Positions 1-6,317 of a DNA stretch of 11,320 nt are shown piece after piece. The DNA comes from JAYRWN01 sp041917975. Lineage in GTDB: Bacteria > Bacteroidota > Bacteroidia > Chitinophagales > Saprospiraceae. Positions within the stretch are counted from its first letter, which is position 1. Each line of letters starts with the position of its first letter. The translations under genes were made by a program, and so were the position numbers. Below the pieces are notes generated by a model. That model was not told the DNA's origin. It searched no databases and worked only from the letters and a program-made list of their open reading frames with translations. Where the stretch lies: assembly GCA_041917975.1 (NCBI GenBank), contig JAYRWN010000462.1, positions 1-11,320 of the forward strand, in the 5' to 3' direction.

Positions 1-126
1 CATGCCACGCTGACCAATGTAGAACAGGGCACGGCCAGTTTTACCGAAAATATGGAGGCGCTAAAACATAATATCTTACTGCGCCGCTATTTTAAGCGAC
101 AGGAAAAAGCAAAACATAATCCGTAA
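1..126 (+). CDS. MCE/MlaD-family protein, C-terminal end (partial)
   Basis: Frame 1 is open from the window edge to a TAA at 124-126 and encodes the last 41 residues of a protein. The tail reads GTASFTENMEALKHN followed by a basic stretch (LLRRYFKRQEK). This matches my memory of how many MCE/MlaD-family proteins end, where a helical segment with an N-M-E-A-L-K-H-N motif precedes a basic terminus. Such proteins are membrane-anchored, substrate-binding subunits of Mla-type ABC systems that move phospholipids between the inner and outer membranes. The MCE domain itself lies outside the window, so the family call rests on this short tail. The next gene starts 113 bp later on the same strand. That gap holds a small GTGGT-AA-ACCAC inverted repeat (138-149) without a T-run, and nothing else I can name. 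Confidence 0.6.
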   Translation, partial: HATLTNVEQGTASFTENMEALKHNILLRRYFKRQEKAKHNP

Positions 127-239
127 TTATTGGACCGGTGGTAAACCACTTGAAACCATTAAATTCGCGGACAACAGTATGAATTTATTATTCAATTAAT
201 TTGTTTTACATTAACCTTTTGAAACCATAAGCTATAGTT

Positions 240-1553
240 ATGTCAACCACTCGTGTGATCCGGTTATTCCTTGCCGGACTTTTTATTGGGCTGGTCTTGA
301 GCACTGGCCTGGCCCAGACGCCATCCATGCAGAAAAGTCAACTCCTTAGCCCGGCTCCGGCCGAAGCCGTGGGCATGTCGTCAGAACGTTTATTGCGCCT
401 GGACAATGTATTGCAGGAGGGAGTGAATAACAGTGCTGTGCCGGGAGTAGCCGCCATCATCGTCCGGGATGGTCGCATTGTGTACCACAAAGCCTTTGGC
501 CTGGCGGACGCACAGAACCGACGCAACCTGCGCACGGACGATATTTTTCGCATTGCATCCATGACCAAAGCGATCGTTTCGGCCGGCTTGCTGATGTTAT
601 ATGAAGAAGGGAAGTTCATGCTGGATGATCCCATCCATAAATGGATTCCGGAGTTCAAAAATGTGCAAGTGTTGAGGACCTTTTCTTACCGGGATACCTC
701 TTACACCACCGAAGCGGCCAGAAGTCCGATTACCATTCGCCAATTACTGAATCATACGTCCGGCATTAGTTATGGCCTCATCGCCGGCGATGAGCGTTTT
801 TCCGCCATTTATCAAAAGGGTGGGGTAGTAGATCTTTATACTACGGATACGGTTATTTTGGGTGATAACATCCGGCGCCTGGCAGCCCTCCCGCTGCAAC
901 ACCATCCCGGAGAAAAATACACTTATGGCGAAAATATTGATGTGGTAGGTTATCTGATCGAGATCATGAGCGGTCAGTCCTTGGACCAGTTTCTGCGCAA
1001 CCGCGTGTTTGAACCATTAGGTATGGTGGATACCTACTTTTATCTGCCGGATGGAAAAGCGAACCGCCTGGTGCCGGTGCAGATACCCGCAGGCGAGCGG
1101 CAATGGACCAGGCTGGGTACCACCTTCTATAATCCCGATTACCCGATCACCGGCGCAAAGACTTTTTATTCGGGAGGTGCCGGCCTGAGCAGTACGTTAA
1201 AAGATTATGCCACTTTTTTGCAGATGGTGTTGAATGGTGGAGAATATAACGGCATTCGTATCCTTAGCCGGCCTTATGCGGAATTGTTGTGCTGTTCGAA
1301 TCAAACCGGGGATTTGTATGATGCTTCCGGGCGCAGTTTTTTTAGTTTGGCTTTTGGTGTGGTTGCACCTAAAGGAGAAGATGCTTCCGGAGTGAGCGCC
1401 GGTACCTTCAGCTGGGGCGGCTATTTTAACACGTCTTATTTTGCGGATCCTAAAGAAAAACTCATTGGGGTGATCATGAAACAGACCCAGGCCAGCAGCG
1501 ATGATCTGAGCAGTAAGTTTCAGATCTTGACCTATCAGGCGATAGATAATTGA
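240..1553 (+). CDS. Exported serine hydrolase, beta-lactamase (class C/EstB) family
   Basis: A 437-residue protein of the beta-lactamase/penicillin-binding fold, most like the EstB-type esterases and carboxypeptidases that share this fold. Residues 1 to about 25 form a Sec signal peptide (hydrophobic core, then GLAQ), so it acts in the periplasm or outside the cell. The catalytic Ser-x-x-Lys is SMTK at 107-110. The second motif is around Y229 (YTYGEN, 227-232), close to the Tyr-x-Asn of the family but with an extra residue before Asn. LLNHTSGISYG (169-179) is the usual block after the catalytic serine, GGAGLSSTLKDY (312-323) the late glycine block, and SWGGYFNTSYFADP (391-404) replaces the KTG strand, as is common in EstB-like members. 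Length is normal for the family. The ATG at 240 is chosen because the signal peptide begins there; no Shine-Dalgarno sequence is visible. Substrate cannot be told from sequence, and the gene should not be read as antibiotic resistance. It looks monocistronic. Confidence 0.88.
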   Translation: MSTTRVIRLFLAGLFIGLVLSTGLAQTPSMQKSQLLSPAPAEAVGMSSERLLRLDNVLQEGVNNSAVPGVAAIIVRDGRIVYHKAFGLADAQNRRNLRTDDIFRIASMTKAIVSAGLLMLYEEGKFMLDDPIHKWIPEFKNVQVLRTFSYRDTSYTTEAARSPITIRQLLNHTSGISYGLIAGDERFSAIYQKGGVVDLYTTDTVILGDNIRRLAALPLQHHPGEKYTYGENIDVVGYLIEIMSGQSLDQFLRNRVFEPLGMVDTYFYLPDGKANRLVPVQIPAGERQWTRLGTTFYNPDYPITGAKTFYSGGAGLSSTLKDYATFLQMVLNGGEYNGIRILSRPYAELLCCSNQTGDLYDASGRSFFSLAFGVVAPKGEDASGVSAGTFSWGGYFNTSYFADPKEKLIGVIMKQTQASSDDLSSKFQILTYQAIDN

Positions 1554-1856
1554 CTGAGTTTTTTATACACTGCGCCGCGGCAACATATTGCGGTTAGTTA
1601 TATATGACACAAAAATATTTACCCTGAGCATCTACCACTATATTCAGAGAAAAAAAAAAATTGCATTAAAGGGTCCAAATATATATATGTATAATATTCT
1701 GTTTTAAAATAAAATATATATAATATTATATATCTATATAATTTATACCTTAATTAGGGTATTGAAAATATGCAGAATTATTTTTACAATCACATAGTAA
1801 TTCATATTTGAATGACTATATGTAATCCTTTGTAAACCAATTAATTTTAAAATAAC
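1554..1856. other. AT-rich intergenic region upstream of the IPTL-CTERM gene
   Basis: A 303-bp stretch with no credible gene. Its centre (about 1655-1760) is almost pure A/T, with runs of alternating TA, poly-A and ATATAT. It separates the serine hydrolase from the surface-protein gene and most likely holds the promoter of the latter. I looked for the Bacteroidota -7 element TAnnTTTG and found only imperfect matches (CATATTTG at 1803-1810). No clear terminator for the upstream gene is seen; a CCGC/GCGG pair near 1576-1595 is too weak to call. Confidence 0.5.
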
Positions 1857-3179
1857 GTGCGTTGTCGCAGATTTTTATTGAAAATAGTAACCATCTTTTG
1901 GCTATTAATTCAACATGAATTATTAATCGCCCAGCAGAAAGATACTACCTATGCATACACCGGCATGACCCAAACATTTACTGTTCCGGCGGGAGTAACT
2001 ACTATTTATATTCGCCTTTGGGGGGGAGGTGGCAACGGGAGTAATATGACTGGGAACAACCTCGGTGGCGGGGGTGGCGGCGGAGGTGGCGCTTATGTTG
2101 ATACCAACATAATGGTTACACCGCTACAAGTCTATAACGTACAGGTGGGGCAAGGTGGTGGAGGTAGTGGTGCGGTCAGATCATGGTTTAACAATCCTAC
2201 GACTGTCATGGCCGAAGGTGGCTCCAATGGTGCTAACAATTCGTCTACTGGTGCAGCAGGGGGCTCTGCAGCATCTAGTATAGGCTCAAATAAACAAAGT
2301 GGTGGTACGGGCGCAAACGGAGACAATAGTAGCCCTTTCGATTTTGGTGGTGGCGGCGGTTCATCAGCTGGTCCTGGCTCAGATGGTGTTAGTGGTTCCA
2401 TGTCAACCGGGGGGACTGGTCCGGTAATGGGTTTAAGCGGAGACGGTGGAAATGGACGGACCGGCTCAAACGGCAGTGGATCACCAGGCGCTTTACCAGG
2501 TGGCGGTGGCGGCGGAGCCTTGAGACAATCCAATTCCGGAACTACCAATGGTGGAAATGGTGCTGACGGTCGTGTATTTATTTCGTATTGTTTACCGCAA
2601 ACGGAAATATGCAACGATGTGGACGACGATTGTGATGGAATGATAGACGAGGGCCTAACGTTTACTAATTATTATGCCGACACGGACGGAGATGGCTATG
2701 GAGATGCTGATGGGGACCCGCATTACCTTTGTTATCAGCCATCAGGAACTGTACCGAATAATGAAGACTGTGATGATGAAAATTCATCTATTAATCCTGC
2801 GGCGCAAGAAATATGCAACGATGTGGACGACGATTGTGATGGAATGATAGACGAGGGCCTAACGTTTACTAATTATTATGCCGATACGGACGGAGATGGC
2901 TATGGCGATGCTGATGGGGACCCGCATTACCTTTGTTATCAGCCATCAGGAACTGTACCGAATAATGAAGACTGTGATGATGAAAATTCATCGGTTAATC
3001 CGGCGGCGCAAGAAATATGTGGTAACCAGGTGGATGATAATTGTAATGACCAGGTGGATGAGGGATGTAATGACCCAAATAATGCCATCCCTGCTATGGG
3101 TGAATGGGGCGTATTGATCTTAAGTCTAATGGTCAGTATTGTCGGTGTGGTAAGTTTGAAAATTAAGAGGCTTGCCTAA
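1857..3179 (+). CDS. Secreted glycine-rich protein with MopE metal-binding repeats and IPTL-type sorting signal
   Basis: A 440-residue surface-protein candidate. Residues 1 to about 25 are a signal peptide. A domain starting near TFTVPAGVTTIYIRLWGGGG (about 40-60) runs to about 245 and is extremely rich in Gly, Ser and Asn; it resembles the glycine-rich domain family that opens with 'F-x-V-P-x-G-V'. Two 68-residue repeats follow (250-317 and 318-385), each with EIC-NDVDDDCDG-IDEG, an EF-hand-like DTDGDGYGDADGD stretch and EDCDDENSS-NPAAQ; this is the MopE-type putative metal-binding motif, with four Cys per repeat. A third partial copy starts at 386. The end (411-440) is IPAMGEWG, a hydrophobic helix and KIKRLA, the layout of an IPTL-CTERM signal processed by exosortase H, whose gene lies downstream. 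The start is GTG: a stop at 1848-1850 lies in frame just above it and the signal peptide begins there; TTG at codon 8 is an alternative. The role is probably surface or matrix; ligand binding is inferred. Confidence 0.85.
   Translation: MRCRRFLLKIVTIFWLLIQHELLIAQQKDTTYAYTGMTQTFTVPAGVTTIYIRLWGGGGNGSNMTGNNLGGGGGGGGGAYVDTNIMVTPLQVYNVQVGQGGGGSGAVRSWFNNPTTVMAEGGSNGANNSSTGAAGGSAASSIGSNKQSGGTGANGDNSSPFDFGGGGGSSAGPGSDGVSGSMSTGGTGPVMGLSGDGGNGRTGSNGSGSPGALPGGGGGGALRQSNSGTTNGGNGADGRVFISYCLPQTEICNDVDDDCDGMIDEGLTFTNYYADTDGDGYGDADGDPHYLCYQPSGTVPNNEDCDDENSSINPAAQEICNDVDDDCDGMIDEGLTFTNYYADTDGDGYGDADGDPHYLCYQPSGTVPNNEDCDDENSSVNPAAQEICGNQVDDNCNDQVDEGCNDPNNAIPAMGEWGVLILSLMVSIVGVVSLKIKRLA
2604..3011 (+). repeat. 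Two tandem 204-bp repeats encoding MopE-type modules
   Basis: Copy 1 is 2604-2807 and copy 2 is 2808-3011, exactly 204 bp (68 codons) each. By direct comparison they differ at five bases, so they are about 97.5% identical. Four changes are synonymous and one changes Ile to Val. A diverged partial third copy begins at 3012 (EIC-GNQVDDNCNDQVDEG) and stops before the acidic loop. The near identity suggests recent duplication or gene conversion. Confidence 0.95.
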
Positions 3180-3409
3180 ACCTGGATTATTTTAATTTTA
3201 TTTGGTTTAAAATTTATCTGCTAAGTTGGCGCTCAGAACATTTATAGCTCATAAAACTGAGCCAAGAGGAAGAATCGTTAGTTTAGGGTAATTTCAGGTG
3301 CTGTTCTTTCAAATCAGATCGGGCCGGAAATGAGTAAGTGAGATAGCGAGAGTGAAGTGTAGAGTGTGATTGTGAATAAATTAAGTAAAAAACCTTGTCT
3401 TAAAATTTG

Positions 3410-3432
3410 TTCAGCTAACTTGTTTGGCTGAA
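3410..3432 (+). terminator. Possible stem-loop terminator downstream of the IPTL-CTERM gene
   Basis: A 6-bp stem TTCAGC/GCTGAA with an 11-base loop is followed by TAAAATTATTT. It lies about 230 bp after the stop of the surface-protein gene and has no pure T-run, so this is a weak candidate. Confidence 0.2.
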
Positions 3433-3863
3433 TAAAATTATTTAACCGTCGCGGCCAGTTACAATTAATTTTGGCCATCCAAAATATAATGCCATAAATG
3501 AGCACCATTTTTTTTATCAGGGATAAAGGTGCACATTCTGGAAGCGGGAGTTTACGCTTTAGTAAGCCTTTACTGGCTTCATGAAGTACTTTTGACTTGA
3601 TTTGGTCCAATCAAAATTAGACTCAGAAATTATTTATTAAATGGTTAATATTCATGATAAGGCACTAACGCGTTATTTCCAGGCCAGTAGATAATGTAAT
3701 GTGAACAAAGGGAATTGTTTTAAACGCGGCTAAAATCTTTGAATTACCCAGCAAAGTAAGTTTGCCAAATCGCAAATAGATGCTAAAAGTGGGCAGGATA
3801 ATATGAATAGGAGGCTAAATCCCCATACATTAATTAAAAATCTGTTTGTGGTTTTTAGCGGAT

Positions 3864-3916
3864 AGGTAATTGCGTTACCTTTATGCTTAAAATCAATAAC
3901 TTTCTGGTAGACCAGA
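3864..3916 (+). promoter_or_regulatory. Pair of short inverted repeats in the exosortase leader
   Basis: Two inverted repeats lie in the 63 bp before the exosortase start. The first is AGGTAA-TTGCG-TTACCT (3864-3880), a 6-bp stem with a 5-base loop. The second is TCTGGT-AG-ACCAGA (3903-3916), which ends 10 bp before the ATG. The second has a loop too tight for a good RNA hairpin and looks more like a dyad that a dimeric protein could bind. Either could influence expression of the exosortase; function is inferred only from position. Confidence 0.3.
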
Positions 3917-3926
3917 TTTTAGGCTT

Positions 3927-4478
3927 ATGACCAAAATGAAGAAAAAGACTCCCCAGACTAATTTTTACCGACAAGAGTGGAAAGAGCGCAAACCAGTTAT
4001 GATCTTCGTTTTGCTTTTTTTTGTTTTGGCAGTCATTTTTTATTTATTAACCAATGGTCCCTGGTTTGAACGGGTGCGTGAACCCTTCCTGGTCTTATTC
4101 ACTACTGTCAGCAGTGCTTTATTAAACCTGGTCGGTTATCAGACCGTTGCCAGCGGTAGTCAATTATCAGGACCTGGATTTGGGGTCAACATCCGCGAAG
4201 GTTGTGATGCTTTAGCGCCGGCGATCTTATACACGGTGGCCATTTTGGCATTTCCGGGCGCATGGAATAAAAAATTCTTAGGCATTGCCGTTGGTTTAGT
4301 GACCATCTTTGTGCTCAACCTGGTGCGCATTATTTCTTTATACCTGGCCGGACTATATATTCCTGATTGGTTTGATTTTTTGCATGTTGAGTTTTGGCAA
4401 GTCATCTTTATTGCGCTCACGGTACTCATTTGGCTGGTTTGGTTGCGCTGGTCCCAAAAACCTCCCGTGCAGGCATGA
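3927..4478 (+). CDS. xrtH: Exosortase H (IPTLxxWG-CTERM-specific)
   Basis: A 183-residue integral membrane cysteine transpeptidase-like enzyme of the exosortase/archaeosortase family. It is expected to cleave IPTL-CTERM signals at the outer face of the inner membrane and hand the protein on for surface attachment. The three family residues are visible: Cys93 in REGCDAL (90-96), Arg134 in NLVRI (131-135) and His153 in HVEFWQ (153-158). Hydrophobic segments lie at about 24-42, 53-70, 96-111, 116-142 and 157-174. The small size, with no extra C-terminal domain, fits XrtH rather than the larger EpsH/XrtA types. The call to XrtH also rests on the nearby substrate with an IPTL-type tail. The ATG at 3927 is used; ATG at 3936 (residue 4) is an equally possible start, and no clear ribosome binding site separates them. 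The stop overlaps the next start in ATGA, so the two are probably translationally coupled. Confidence 0.9.
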   Translation: MTKMKKKTPQTNFYRQEWKERKPVMIFVLLFFVLAVIFYLLTNGPWFERVREPFLVLFTTVSSALLNLVGYQTVASGSQLSGPGFGVNIREGCDALAPAILYTVAILAFPGAWNKKFLGIAVGLVTIFVLNLVRIISLYLAGLYIPDWFDFLHVEFWQVIFIALTVLIWLVWLRWSQKPPVQA

Positions 4479-5083
4479 GGGGCTTAAAACGTTTTTTTTT
4501 AGTCTTCCTGGCCGCCTACCTGGGGTTGGTATTACTGCACACCTGGTCACCGGTGGAGCAGCTCCACCTGCGCTTTTTTATGGGCCTTGAACAAACCATC
4601 TTTAACCTGTTTCACAGCCATGTGCACACCCGATTCATACCGTTTATTGTTGACCCGGACATTCCGCAGACCGAAGACTTTCATTTTTCCATAGAAATAT
4701 ATGATCAACTCAACTGGAACCAACGTTACCAAACCAGGATATTGCCCAATTACCAGTTAAATCAAAACCTTAAAGTAGCCAGCATTTTTCATGTACTCTT
4801 TTTTGTTGCATTAATGGTAGCCACACCCATTTCCTGGCGGCGACGTTTAGCAGGTTTAAGCCTCGGTCTGGTGATTATTTATTTATTGATTGCTATGAAA
4901 TTCACCCATCTTATTGGAGAGAAAGCTGAATTTATGCAAAATCGCTCCTGGACCTTATGGCAATCCATCAGCGATCTGATTGGACCGGCCATGCGCACAC
5001 ACGAATTTTTATTAATGGCAATTTTGTGCATCTGGATTTTAGTATCCTTCCGCAGCGCCGACTTTAAAAAATTAATCAGCTAA
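4475..5083 (+). CDS. Exosortase H-associated membrane protein
   Basis: A 202-residue membrane protein whose ATG (4475) overlaps the exosortase stop (TGA 4476-4478). The frame is open further upstream, to an ATG at 4394, but that start would lie deep inside the exosortase gene and adds a non-hydrophobic 27 residues, so 4475 is preferred. From that start the protein has a basic N-terminus (MRGLKR), a first membrane helix (about 5-23), a soluble segment of about 75 residues (24-100) and three more helices (about 101-119, 124-142, 176-193). The segment contains several His and aromatic residues and the stretch FHFSIEIYDQLNWN, and probably faces the periplasm. Proteins annotated as exosortase H-associated membrane protein occupy this position next to xrtH in other bacteria; no activity is known to me. 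The coupling suggests a complex with the exosortase, perhaps in substrate handling or membrane attachment, which is inference. Confidence 0.75.
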   Translation: MRGLKRFFLVFLAAYLGLVLLHTWSPVEQLHLRFFMGLEQTIFNLFHSHVHTRFIPFIVDPDIPQTEDFHFSIEIYDQLNWNQRYQTRILPNYQLNQNLKVASIFHVLFFVALMVATPISWRRRLAGLSLGLVIIYLLIAMKFTHLIGEKAEFMQNRSWTLWQSISDLIGPAMRTHEFLLMAILCIWILVSFRSADFKKLIS

Positions 5084-5506
5084 TTCAAGCCGGTAGAATT
5101 TATTTTAGCCGTTGGTTGGTATTTTCGATGTGTAACCGTCTTAATTGGCTTAGCTAATAACTGGTCCGCCTGGATATAATTTGAATTCCAAACACCATTA
5201 AAATTGTATAAACTTCTTAGATAATAAGGCTAAGACACCTGCTTTTAAACATAAAATAGATGTGGCTCCGTTATGATGTAATTAAAGGGAACTATTTGGT
5301 AAGGCCGGATGCCATGAAAAGGTTTGAATGGCAATTAGTGGATTAATAAGAAAATTGAATATTCAATTTCAGTTCTTTAACCTTGGAAATAAGGAAATAC
5401 AATTCTCCGTGCACAGCCTATTGGAAATTCTGATAAATTATTGTAAATAGTCCTGAAGGTGTGGATTGTAAATGACCTTTAGTAAGAAAGAGTAATTTGT
5501 TTATTT

Positions 5507-5523
5507 AAGATCTTTAAGATCTT
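5507..5523. repeat. Doubled 8-bp palindrome AAGATCTT
   Basis: AAGATCTT occurs at 5507-5514 and again at 5516-5523, separated by one T. Each copy is a perfect palindrome, and the pair can also be read as a 9-bp direct repeat (TTTAAGATC, 5504-5512 and 5513-5521). It is non-coding. It may be a binding site or simply low-complexity sequence. Confidence 0.5.
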
Positions 5524-5541
5524 ATAAATTAAGATTAAGAA

Positions 5542-5559
5542 GGTGCCTTTCTTAGCACC
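5542..5559 (-). terminator. Possible terminator after the PepSY gene
   Basis: On the minus strand GGTGC-TAAGAAAG-GCACC forms a 5-bp stem with an 8-base loop, followed by TTCTTAATCTTAATTT. It lies about 70 bp beyond the PepSY stop. The T content after the stem supports a terminator, but the stem is short. Confidence 0.3.
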
Positions 5560-5627
5560 AATCCTATGCATCCTAAATCTGGTATTTATGTCCCTGTCAG
5601 ATGGTCTTTCTACTCCAAGGCATGAAT

Positions 5628-6161
5628 TTAAACCAAAAGCATGATCAGCATGAGGATAAAACCGCCGATCATAAAATATATCCCCTTTCTAAATACGGGT
5701 GTCCGGCTTTCAAACATCCATAATGAAGAAACAGTAAAAAACAACAAACTGAGCCCAAAAAAAATGTTTAGAAAAAATAAGGGATGTTTGGTAGTGGCTT
5801 TATGCAATTGCGTCATTTTATTCAGCACGGTGGGTAATTCTTTGATTGTGTATTTGGCCAGACCGGTTTGTTGATCATAAGTGCCTTGATTAAATATAAC
5901 CAGGTTGCCTTCCGTCCTGGTAATTTGTAAATTTCTGATGCGCAGTTGCGGACCAAGCTCCTGTGGTTGAAGATTGACTGCAAGTTGACGTTCTACTTGT
6001 TTTTCTTTTTTTAGGAAATCGGTTTCCCGAAAAATCATTACGATCCCGCTGATGGCATAGACGGCCATAATGCCGACCAGAAAATAACCCAGGTAGCGGT
6101 GGATGAGCCGCATATAGTGTTGGAAAGGGTTGCGGATTTTTACAATTGTTTTGGATGACAT
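5628..6161 (-). CDS. PepSY-type membrane protein
   Basis: A 177-residue inner-membrane protein. After a short basic N-terminus comes H21 in LIHRYLGYFLVG, the start of a membrane helix (about 23-44) typical of PepSY-associated transmembrane proteins. A soluble stretch (45-125) with a PepSY-like pattern follows, including a YDQQTG turn. Then LHKATTKH (119-126) leads into a second helix (127-150), and a third (159-177) closes the protein. Related proteins often occur with ferric-siderophore uptake or reductase functions, where paired His residues may bind heme. H21, H120 and H126 are candidates here, but the role is not fixed by context: no iron-uptake gene is in view. It is shorter than the full PepSY_TM proteins, which have four or more helices. 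The start is the ATG at 6161, with a candidate promoter about 55 bp upstream. It is separated from the upstream operon by 156 bp and a hairpin. Confidence 0.75.
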   Translation of the reverse strand: MSSKTIVKIRNPFQHYMRLIHRYLGYFLVGIMAVYAISGIVMIFRETDFLKKEKQVERQLAVNLQPQELGPQLRIRNLQITRTEGNLVIFNQGTYDQQTGLAKYTIKELPTVLNKMTQLHKATTKHPLFFLNIFFGLSLLFFTVSSLWMFESRTPVFRKGIYFMIGGFILMLIMLLV

Positions 6162-6214
6162 GATGGTAAATTGTTGGGTCTGGTTCTGACCGGGTAAAAA
6201 ATATTTTATGGGCT

Positions 6215-6222
6215 CAAAGATA
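6215..6222 (-). promoter_or_regulatory. Candidate Bacteroidota -7 element for the PepSY gene
   Basis: On the minus strand the octamer TATCTTTG exactly fits TAnnTTTG, the -7 element used by the primary sigma factor of Bacteroidota. It lies about 55 bp before the PepSY start. A good TTTG box at the -33 position is missing (GTTT occurs at about the right distance), so the call is tentative. Confidence 0.35.
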
Positions 6223-6248
6223 TAAAAAACTTATCCGAAGAAAACAGG

Positions 6249-6279
6249 CTATCATGATCCGCCAAAATGGATCGGATAG
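6249..6279 (-). terminator. Stem-loop after the enolase-superfamily gene
   Basis: CTATC-AT-GATCC-gccaaaat-GGATC-G-GATAG forms two 5-bp stems separated by a small internal loop. On the minus strand it lies about 40 bp after the stop of the enolase-superfamily gene and is followed by GCCTGTTTTCTTC, which has a short T-run. It is a reasonable terminator for the three-gene operon and would separate it from the PepSY gene. Confidence 0.4.
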
Positions 6280-6317
6280 TGAAAAAACTGTCCTATTCAA
6301 GTGCTATGACGATAAGT

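Larger units (their letters stand above)
3180..3926. other. Long intergenic region between the sorting substrate and exosortase H
   Basis: This 747-bp stretch has no convincing gene. Structures seen by eye are: GCTCAG/CTGAGC (3231-3236 with 3257-3262, loop 20); TTCAGC/GCTGAA (3410-3415 with 3427-3432) followed by an A/T run; the perfect palindrome TAACGCGTTA (3666-3675); and two hairpins just before the exosortase gene (listed separately). TAAGTTTG at 3757-3764 fits the Bacteroidota -7 element, but the nearest TTTG box (3738-3741) is spaced only 15 bp away, short of the usual 19 or so. A 98-codon open frame on the minus strand (3314-3610) resembles nothing I know and is probably chance, or a decayed gene. 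Confidence 0.45.
5084..5627. other. Intergenic region between convergent genes
   Basis: 544 bp between the end of the exosortase locus (plus strand) and the end of the PepSY gene (minus strand). I see no credible open reading frame. It contains a small CTTAG/CTAAG stem (5216-5234), the doubled palindrome at 5507-5523 and the GGTGC/GCACC hairpin at 5542-5559, the last two listed separately. As it lies between convergent genes it should carry terminators for both directions; none is strong. Confidence 0.4.

Noticed and set aside
240..1553. Antibiotic-resistance beta-lactamase
   Set aside because: The Tyr-x-Asn and KTG motifs are altered in the way seen in EstB-type esterases; fold membership alone does not show beta-lactam hydrolysis.
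1807..1832. TTTG/TTTG pair as a Bacteroidota promoter for the surface-protein gene
   Set aside because: The second box lacks TA two bases before TTTG and the spacing is too short for the -33/-7 arrangement.
2132..2614. 160-codon proline-rich open frame on the minus strand
   Set aside because: It is the antisense of the glycine codons (GGN read as CCN) in the surface-protein gene and has no sensible protein features.
2604..3071. CRISPR-like or mobile repeat
   Set aside because: The repeats are in frame, 204 bp long and contiguous without spacers; they encode protein modules.
3177..3209. TAAACC/GGTTTA as a terminator at the surface-protein stop
   Set aside because: A weak 6-bp stem with a 21-base loop that includes the stop codon; not convincing.
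3314..3610. 98-codon open frame on the minus strand in the intergenic region
   Set aside because: No recognisable family, no clear start signal and an odd composition; most likely chance or a decayed gene. Mentioned in the intergenic entry but not called.
4394..4474. Longer N-terminus for the exosortase partner
   Set aside because: It would overlap the exosortase gene by 85 bp and places a non-signal-like segment before the obvious basic start and membrane helix at 4475.
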